From NCBI GenBank assembly GCA_020740775.1, contig JAHEWK010000009.1:2914001-2978000 (forward strand): a DNA stretch of 64,000 nt, read 5' to 3'. Of the stretch, positions 57,448 through 64,000 are shown in pieces. Each line of letters begins with the position of its first letter. The stretch's first letter is position 1. A program made the position numbers and the translations under genes. The notes beneath the pieces were generated by a model that worked only from the letters and a program-made list of their open reading frames with translations, was not told where the DNA came from and did no database searches. This DNA is from Ilyonectria destructans. Lineage: Eukaryota > Ascomycota > Sordariomycetes > Hypocreales > Nectriaceae.

Positions 57448-58338
57448 ATGGGGAAATCAGAGTGCCTGTACGCGATCAAAAAAACGCTAAACGGTCACGG
57501 GCTCTTTGCCCTTAAAGAGATTAAGGCGGGCACCCTGATCATCCAAGAAGAACCCCTTTTGACAGTCTCACGCGATGAAGCTCGATCAAGACAAGAGTAT
57601 ACGTGGGTCACGTCAAAAGTTGGACAATTACAAGGCGAGGCCCAAAGTCGACTCATGAGATTGTACCACAACCCGAAGAAGCTGCAGGAGTTCGCTTTCC
57701 TCGAAGGTCAGACGTGCCCGGGCACAGATCTTGATTGTGTACTCGTCCTGGCCAAATTCTACACAAATGCTGCGACTATATCTTCAGGCAAATTGCAAGT
57801 CGGCTTATATCCCACCTTTTGTCGCATGAATCACTCCTGCACGCCCAATACGAGCTGGATGGCCGACGACGTGACTGGGACGATGGAGGTCTATGCTGTG
57901 AGAGATATCACGGAGGAAGAAGAAATCACCGACTCGTACACGGATGTTGCGCGGTCTCGGGAGAGTAGGAGCAAGGAGCTACGAAATTGGGGCTTCGAAT
58001 GCGAATGCAGCGTTTGCAAAGGACCCGAGGCCGCTGAGCACGACATACGGAGGCGCAGGATTGCACAAATCAGGGGGATCTTGGAGCTTTACCAAGAAAC
58101 TGGCCAAGATGAAAAGCCCATCTTTGCTGAGATCCCAAAGAGCGACCTGGAGGCCCTGAAATTAGCGGAGGAGGCTCTCGCATTGTTGTCAACGGAGGAG
58201 CTTGTCGAGGACCTTGGCATTGCACATGGGCGGTGCGCGAAGTTTGCACGAGCGGCTGGGTTGAAGGATGTTGCGGATGTTCACGAAGAAAGGGAGTTTG
58301 AAATCCTTGTTCGAACGACTGGAGAGTGTATGGAATGA
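57448..58338 (+). CDS. SET-domain protein (SMYD-like lysine methyltransferase family)
   Basis: The frame from ATG at 57448 gives 296 residues (MGKSECLYAIKKTLNGHGLF). The SET N-terminal strand is NGHGLFALKEIKAGTLIIQE; the catalytic core has FCRMNHSCTPNTSW (the NHSC S-adenosylmethionine and knot motif) and TEEEEITDSYTD, with the SY tyrosine kept. A post-SET-like cysteine cluster CECSVC follows. The C-terminus is helical, as in the fungal short SET proteins. There is no MYND zinc finger between SET halves; instead a helical insert (RSRQEYTWVTSKVGQLQGEA). The substrate is unknown. An open frame continues 5' of the ATG without another ATG; the chosen start precedes the first SET strand directly. 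Confidence 0.86.
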   Translation: MGKSECLYAIKKTLNGHGLFALKEIKAGTLIIQEEPLLTVSRDEARSRQEYTWVTSKVGQLQGEAQSRLMRLYHNPKKLQEFAFLEGQTCPGTDLDCVLVLAKFYTNAATISSGKLQVGLYPTFCRMNHSCTPNTSWMADDVTGTMEVYAVRDITEEEEITDSYTDVARSRESRSKELRNWGFECECSVCKGPEAAEHDIRRRRIAQIRGILELYQETGQDEKPIFAEIPKSDLEALKLAEEALALLSTEELVEDLGIAHGRCAKFARAAGLKDVADVHEEREFEILVRTTGECME

Positions 58339-58589
58339 GACTCGTTTTCGATCTTGCGACCATACTTTATTGAGATTGGAGAAGGCTTTTGAGATTCTCC
58401 AAGTAGGTGAAACAAGTGAAATGTTACATAGAGTAGGATATCTCTAGAGGCGTGTCAGAACATCTGGGCTCCAGGAGGTCACGTAGGCGAGAGGGAATTG
58501 CGGGCCCAAGCCGGCTTGAAATTGCCGAGATCTCAGCTAGCTAGCTCGTATTAGGAAGCTAGGAAAGTGAACTCAGTCTAGGCCTGCCT

Positions 58590-58690
58590 GATGTCAAGGG
58601 GCGGGAGCTGGAACCAACAGATACGAAGCACAAAATACGAAGTACACACACATGTTCAAGGCCATCAGGTGGTTTATACAAGCCATCTAA
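58590..58690 (+). repeat. Dispersed repeat, copy 2
   Basis: TGTCAAGGGGCGGGAGCTGG, AACAGATAC, ACACACA and GTTCAAGG in the same order as at 52775-52855, with small insertions. Confidence 0.55.
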
Positions 58691-59079
58691 CAGAGCGATC
58701 CAATTCAGGCAAATGGTCCATGAAAACAGCCCCGACCAACAGCCCACACAGATTCTGCGGTGGGTCGTGGCCAACGATCTAGACAAAAGGTCCACGAAAA
58801 CAGCCCCAACCAACAGCCTCAACCAACACCAACAGCCAACATCATAAAGATGACCTGATTTTCTTGCATGTCAACTGTCTGTAAGACTTAAATCGGTCCT
58901 TTTGCAAAAGCCACAATCTGTGCCGCACGTTTAAGCGACAAATCACTACCGGCTTATTCCGTATCGTCTTGTTGTCAGATGCCCTCTGGCGTAGCTCGGG
59001 ATTCTGACACGTCGCGGACCCTTAAAAAGCAGCAAGGGTTCTTTCTTAGGGGGCGAAGTCGCAAATCTTCAAAGAACTA

Positions 59080-59085
59080 TAAATG
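59080..59085 (+). promoter_or_regulatory. TATAAA box of the secreted Cys-rich protein gene
   Basis: TATAAA about 93 bp before the ATG at 59178, within a usual fungal range. Confidence 0.4.
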
Positions 59086-59177
59086 TTTCTGCTCATCTAG
59101 AGCTCAGAGTTACCGCCAACATAACGACAGTAAGCTTCGCTACCAAATCCTTTCTAATTATCCCCTCACCTATTAAG

Positions 59178-59678
59178 ATGAGACCTCTCCTGACACTCCT
59201 CACGATGGCCGCTTCGCTTTGCTTCGTAGAAGGCTTAAATCTCAATGACCGAGACGCTATCCACGAGGATGATCTCACACGCTACGACGCCTACATGGGG
59301 ACCGTCCAAGGCGAACACGCCATCGACATGTACATGGACGACGACAACAGCGTCATCAAGGTCGACCTCTACGACGGCGCAACCAACACTTTTGAGCAAA
59401 CCGCCTCTTTCAAGCCCAGCGCCCAGGCAACCGCATACTTTGCGCAGCTCGAGCAGCGGGCCCAGGAATTACTAGGCGCGGATTACGTTCCCCAGTCCGA
59501 TAAGAGGTCCATCTGCACGGGTGGTGGCGGCAATCCCCACAAGAGAGACGACTTAGAGGAGAGAGTCTCAAGGTGCTTCCAGTTTTGTGGTTATGGCTCG
59601 CAGTGTAGTCGACCTTCAGGTTGTACGCGATGTCGATACGTGGGAGGCGCGTGTACATGGCAAAAGTGGTGCATCTGA
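59178..59678 (+). CDS. Small secreted cysteine-rich protein with Kex2-type processing sites
   Basis: 166 residues. Residues 1-19 (MRPLLTLLTMAASLCFVEG) form a signal peptide. An acidic prodomain (about 20-108, Asp-rich, one cysteine-free stretch) is followed by dibasic sites DKR|S and HKR|D. The C-terminal 50 residues hold seven cysteines in RCFQFCGYGSQCSRPSGCTR and CRYVGGACTWQKWC, plus one in the SIC segment between the sites. This layout (signal, propeptide, KR, disulphide-rich core) is typical of secreted effectors, antimicrobial peptides and related factors; I cannot choose among them. The single exon is well framed by a TATA box. Likely secreted through the Golgi with Kex2 maturation. Confidence 0.8.
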   Translation: MRPLLTLLTMAASLCFVEGLNLNDRDAIHEDDLTRYDAYMGTVQGEHAIDMYMDDDNSVIKVDLYDGATNTFEQTASFKPSAQATAYFAQLEQRAQELLGADYVPQSDKRSICTGGGGNPHKRDDLEERVSRCFQFCGYGSQCSRPSGCTRCRYVGGACTWQKWCI

Positions 59679-60241
59679 TGGAGTTGATGAGTGGAAAACT
59701 GATTGGGACGAGCTATTTCCGAATCTCCGATCAGTGACCATTCTCCTTGCAATCCTGATAATCACTATCAGATAGCATTCATGGGCCCTGTTTATGAAAT
59801 TTTTTGACGCTTTGGATATCCGAAATTATTTGACAAATATATACCGAGATTGTCCATATCCATGCTTAAGTCTATACCCATATCTGTGTTCATCCACAGA
59901 GCTACTACAGACTATTACTTATTTTTCTATGAGTCGAGCAGGTTTAAGTTGTAACAACCCTCGCATTATTCCCCAGTTTAGTAGTCAGCTGGAGAGGTTA
60001 TAGCAATAGGCTAAAGGCGCCTCTTTTCCACTTCAACTCGTATTCCAACCTCTTCGCTTGGTGATTGGTTATTTAAAAGGCGCCATTATGCGCTAATAAG
60101 CAATAGCCGGCTTGGCCCATTTGGCTACTTATGCACGTACTCGGGGGGCCTCAAAATCGGCTGGTTATCGCTGGTGATGGTTAGTCCCCCAGGTACTGTG
60201 GCTGGCTTTTAATGGGACTTCAGCCGGAGTGGACGAGGTGA
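59679..60241. other. Intergenic spacer
   Basis: No gene supported; mildly AT-rich in 59790-59990. Confidence 0.45.
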
Positions 60242-61941
60242 GTGAACGCTGCCTCAAACAGCGTTGAAACAAGACCTAGCTCATCTTCCAGAGTTCAATT
60301 GGGCCGACGCTTGCCTGGAGCAACTATCACCTGCCCTCTCTTAGCGGCTATATTGCGGCTACCAAACCTTTCGATATTCCATGTCTCTGAGCCTTCCGAA
60401 GGTCCTGCGAGGCGCGCCCAACTCGGCTTCTTAGTCACCACTCTCAGCACGGTGGGCGTGCGACTGTGGCTCATGAGCCCCGACCGGCTCGCAAAGTTGG
60501 TGACAACCATGACAAGAGCGCTCGAGTTGATCCGGCGGGCGGCCGAGGCGAGATGGTCTTGGCTACATGAGAAGCCGCTGGAGAAAAGGTTAGCGGAATG
60601 GGCGCGCAAGCTATCGGCGCTCAAGATAGGCGCGGCCAACATAGAGGTGCGCGGGATGTGGTTGCCCGGGGTATGGGCAGGTCTATACCAGCTATGCCAT
60701 ATCCCCATGGAATTGCCTCTCAACGTCTTGTCGCCCTTGAAGCCTTCCGGTCTCTCCTGGTCGGGGGTGGTTTGGAGGAGGGCCACGGCCAGCATGATCG
60801 CCGCATACAACCTGGCCTTTTTGGTTCGACTCGAACAGCGGCGCGCAGCAACCAGCCAGACCGAGCTGCGGACAGCCCTACATCTTCCTCTTCTCCAAAC
60901 AGCAGCTGCAGGGTTCCGTCGTTGTCATCTGCCATGCAGCCGCCGTTATCGTCGCTGTCTTTGTCTTTCCGGCAACCGTGATCCTGCTCCTCTTAACGGC
61001 TCGGCTCTTCCTCTATGCATGCCTATTCCTATACCGTGACCTATTTTACGCGAGCTCACCGCAGGCTCTCGAGTCCCTCCAAGCGACGCTGACTCCGCTG
61101 ACCTGGGTTAATATGCTGCTAGAGGAGCACGGGATCCCATTCCCGGACGCGCTCCAGGGCTACTCGCCGCTGTCGCTATTCAATACCCTGTTTGGTTCAT
61201 TTATGGACGTGCTCGAGTTCTTCGCCACGCCTAAAGGCGAGGCCATCCGGTTTTCCGACGTGATCAGGGTCTGCGTTTTGTTGGGGACAGGGGAAGTGAA
61301 GGTGAAAGATGCGGAGGGTGGACAGCCCTTGCATGGGGGACGGCTGATGCTGGGTTGGAAGGACGCCAGGTGGGTTATGCCGTCACTGTACCCCCATTCC
61401 TGAAGATTGCAGCTCCAACTGTCAGTGCAAAAAAAGGCCTAATCACCGAATCTTCTGTTCCCTATGGAATGCCTGCGTTGTCTTGAGCATCGCATGGTTC
61501 ATCGCCAGCATCGAGTTCACGATCAGCTGGAATAACATACGCAGCGTTAACACCATCGATACGACGGGACAGCTGATCCCCTTCATCATGGGTTGCGTAA
61601 GCGCGTCGCAGGTAGTTAAGAAGTTGATTCTCTTGGCTTTGGCATAGGTCAGTTGATGCACCATGGAACAAAAGATCCAGTGGAAACTGCTCAAGCCCGC
61701 GGTTGCGTTCTTCCTTACATGCTTAGCCCCTTTGTCGCCTCCTTTGCTTCAGTAGCTAACAAGTGGACAGAAATACCCCGGCTGGGCAGACGTAAAGCTC
61801 GAAGTGGAGGATGGCGTGGACGGCCCCGTGATCTTCAAGATCGGCAAGAAGGAGGGTGGGATCAAGGGTGATGATAATCTTCGGGATGGTCAAACTGAGG
61901 GGGTTGTTACGACAAAGCCTACACGAAGATCCAGTGTCTGA
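60242..61941 (+). CDS. Multi-exon fungal membrane protein of unknown function (exons partly resolved)
   Basis: Several coding-like segments on this strand change frame and look like exons of one gene. 60420-60740 contains LVTTMTRALELIRRAAEARW and MWLPGVWAGLYQLCHIPMEL. 60830-61360 contains WFDSNSGAQQPARPS, SKQQLQGSVVVICHAAAVIV, a long hydrophobic run (VAVFVFPATVILLLLTARLF) and YRDLFYASSPQALESLQATL. 61455-61600 contains ACVVLSIAWFIASIEFTISW and NNIRSVNTIDTTGQLIPFIM. The final exon begins after GCTAAC..ACAG at 61771 with KYPGWADVKLEVEDGVDGPV and ends at TGA 61939-61941. At least three transmembrane helices are visible. The order (N-terminal soluble, paired helices, STGQLIPF loop, acidic tail) recalls polytopic fungal proteins of unknown role. 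Start and exact splice sites are uncertain and it may be degenerate. Confidence 0.5.
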
Positions 61942-62900
61942 CATTTATGCAGGTATTTAACTGCTACAAGATGAAGGTATTTAATTAAGTATAAGAAAAT
62001 AATTAATTTAAGTGCTATAGCTACTATTAAATAATATAAGCTTAGCCTAATTAGAATAGTAAGTTATACAGAAAGAGAGGATATATAAAATATTAAGGTT
62101 TAAGTAAGAAATAAAGCTAAAGCTAAATCTAAAAGAATTAGTATCTAACTGTACTATAAATATATAGAGCTTTTATAGTAACACTACTCAAGGAATCTCT
62201 TTTTTTCTTTTCTCTCTAGCTTAAAACACTTAATATATAAAACTCCATTATTAAATAAACTTAAGGTGTATTCCTTATATCTACCAGCCTTATTTCTATA
62301 TATTTAATAGAGTTTAGAGTTATATAGTTTATATTGCAGTTATATATTATACATTAATTAAGACTATTAGATAGAATTCTTAAGTTACTTATTTTATTAG
62401 TAGAAGATACACTTAATGCGGATAGGGCCTATAATAGTAAGAGTTTAAGATACCTTAAAGCTCGAGTTAAAAGGAGGTCCTACAGCTAAAACCAGTGAAG
62501 GATTTTAGCAAGAAGGAAAAGATAACCACTTAATTAGGTGCTTCTGAAGATTATAAGATAGAAAAGTATAAGAAGGAAGGGATAAGAGCTACTATAACAG
62601 CTAGTTAAATAGTAAAATAATAATAAAGACTATCTCGAAAAGTTCAAATTAAAAAAGAGAAAAAAGTATACTCTTCCTACTAGAGGCCGAGTTAATCCTT
62701 TAAGTAGTATTTAGTCCAGCAGGCTAGACTTACCGTTATTAAACTCCAGAGTGCCAGCCAGCACCATTACATTATCCACTGAGATTAGCACTAAGATTAT
62801 TACTTACACTTTTAGGTATATATCTCTAACCTCAGATAAGTAATTACCTATAAGATTACAACTATATTGTCTCGAGCTAACGATAAATACTTATACAGAT
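61942..62900. other. AT-rich RIP-like relic sequence
   Basis: Low GC with frequent TAA and TAG in all frames, like the 34-45 kb island. Probably decayed transposon; no LTR or domain recognised. Confidence 0.5.
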
Positions 62901-63852
62901 AGTGGAGGCAGTCTAGATGGAAGAGGCTGAGGTAGCAGTCGAGGTGGCGCCTCTAGCCCGTGGAGGTATAGAGAAAATACCCCGAGGTGGTGGGGGGGAG
63001 CCTAAGAGTACCAATCAAGAAACGAAACGTCATGTACTTGACACGATAGTTATCATCTGGGACGAGCCCGCTCTGAGACTCGCAGTTCCACCACTTGTCA
63101 GCTACCAGGCGTACATGTTCAAACACAATGTTCAGGACTCACGAGTCAGCACAATTTCGACTGCCCTGTGCGTGATACCACTGGACGACTTCTCAGCCCA
63201 TTATTGGCAATTGACGAAGAACCACAACAAACAGAAGCAACCGCTCATTATTCCGCCCACCCATAGTAGCCATAAGTTCTCTTTAATCTTAGCTAGCCGG
63301 TTGACCAACCAAGCCTGATTGCGAGATCATGGAAAAGCCCAGCCGAACCAGTCGAAAGATCCGCGCTGTCTGTCTCGAAGCCGGCGATAGTGCACTCGAC
63401 CAGCTCACGAGATTAACACTAAAGCCACTTCCTTGGATCCGCCTCAATGAAGTAATTTTCAGTCTAAATTGCGGAGGCGAGACATTTTCCTGAAACAATA
63501 GTGCAGAACTAAGCCACTCAGCGCACGGCACACGACTCGAAAACGGAGATCCCCTTAGATTCTTATCGACACGGGCTCCACACAATGTTTCCCCAATTTA
63601 GCAAGTGGATATCCAGTTACCAGCACAAGATGAGTCCGACGAAACCATTTTCCTGCCGTGAATGCTCCTAGATCTGCACCAGGACTGGAATATGTTGGAA
63701 CGTTATAAATGGTGGAGTAGTAAAACTCGCGGTATGATGATTACCTGGATCTGGGACATGAAGATGAACGTCGTCGGTCTTTTAAGTCTCTCTACGGAGT
63801 ACTCCCAAACTAAATTCTCAAGGCGAGATGTGTATGAACAACCAACAACAAG
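62901..63852. other. Normal-composition stretch without a clear gene
   Basis: A rightward frame from about 62917 to 63318 (133 codons, starts MEEAEVAVEVAPLARGG) shows no domain. Nothing else supported. Confidence 0.35.
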
Positions 63853-64000
63853 ATGCTAGGGTCGGATTGGTCGTGGTTCGCTTCGGTCGACCCGGTTGAC
63901 GGCGACCAGGGGTCGGCATACGCGGCATCACCAGTGAGATCCCCGATACCCTCGTTCAGTCTGCTTTTTCTCGCAGACGGAACCATCGCCAATCCGAGCC
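63853..64000 (+). CDS. Possible 5' end of a gene running off the window
   Basis: ATG at 63853 opens a frame still open at the window end (49 codons, MLGSDWSWFASVDPVDGDQG). Composition is protein-like but no family is recognisable, and an overlapping leftward frame exists. Partial. Confidence 0.25.
   Translation, partial: MLGSDWSWFASVDPVDGDQGSAYAASPVRSPIPSFSLLFLADGTIANPS

Larger units (their letters stand above)
58339..59177. other. Intergenic, with repeats
   Basis: Holds the second copy of a dispersed repeat (58590-58690) and a short direct repeat, GGTCCAYGAAAACAGCCCC, near 58713 and 58789. The final 100 bases are the promoter of the secreted protein gene. Confidence 0.45.

Noticed and set aside
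60295..60810. 171-codon leftward frame as a gene
   Set aside because: Opposite to rightward segments that fit a membrane protein; the leftward translation shows no coherent domain.
1..64000. tRNA genes
   Set aside because: Scanned by eye for T-loop-like GTTCRANNC with matching arms; none gave a cloverleaf I could support. A tRNAscan-SE run would settle it.

Overview
The window reads as nuclear DNA of a filamentous ascomycete (Pezizomycotina). Genes are interrupted by short introns of 47-116 nt with GT..AG ends and CTAAC-like branch sites. Families typical of moulds are present: a Zn(II)2Cys6 regulator, a DAL5-type MFS carrier, a CFEM receptor, fungal rhodopsin-fold proteins, NLR WD40 remnants, a GH30 glycanase and small secreted cysteine-rich proteins. 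Normal-composition gene blocks alternate with very AT-rich blocks in which transposon copies differ mainly by C/T and G/A changes, which points to RIP (repeat-induced point mutation). I cannot name the species.

Layout. 0.7-1.3 kb: amidohydrolase pseudogene. 2.4-4.5 kb: three-exon single-pass membrane protein. 5.4-6.3 kb: five-exon Ykt6-type R-SNARE ending in an intact CCVLM lipidation tail. 7.3 kb: 53-residue secreted peptide. 7.9-8.7 kb: SDR pseudogene with four nonsense codons and no frameshift. 10.4-12.2 kb: cytochrome P450. 12.7-13.1 kb: Tc1/mariner relic. 13.6-19.9 kb: Zn2Cys6 regulator, FAD oxidoreductase and MFS transporter, the last two sharing a 650-bp divergent promoter with three inverted TCGGGA-type sites. 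The same half-site, inverted, lies upstream of the P450, so these four genes may form one small regulated metabolic locus. 20.7-21.5 kb: rhodopsin-fold pseudogene. 23.5-26.9 kb: large proline-rich protein with five Cys-rich modules.

28.1-45.1 kb is a repeat-rich island. It is bounded by two inverted copies of a ~570-bp AT-rich repeat and contains an intact CFEM receptor gene (31.7-33.2 kb), an NLR WD40 tail and a complete but RIP-mutated 8,586-bp Ty3/Gypsy-like LTR retrotransposon with 433-bp LTRs and a TTTTA target duplication. At its right edge an amino-acid-oxidase-like FAD gene is cut off.

45-64 kb returns to ordinary composition: a GH30 endo-beta-1,6-galactanase-like enzyme, a conserved fungal protein with an apparent frameshift, a SET-domain protein, a secreted cysteine-rich effector-like protein, a fungal membrane protein whose exons are only partly resolved, another AT-rich relic at 62-62.9 kb, and possibly the first exon of a gene running off the right end. 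All exon models were built by eye from reading frame, splice signals and remembered family alignments; no searches were run.
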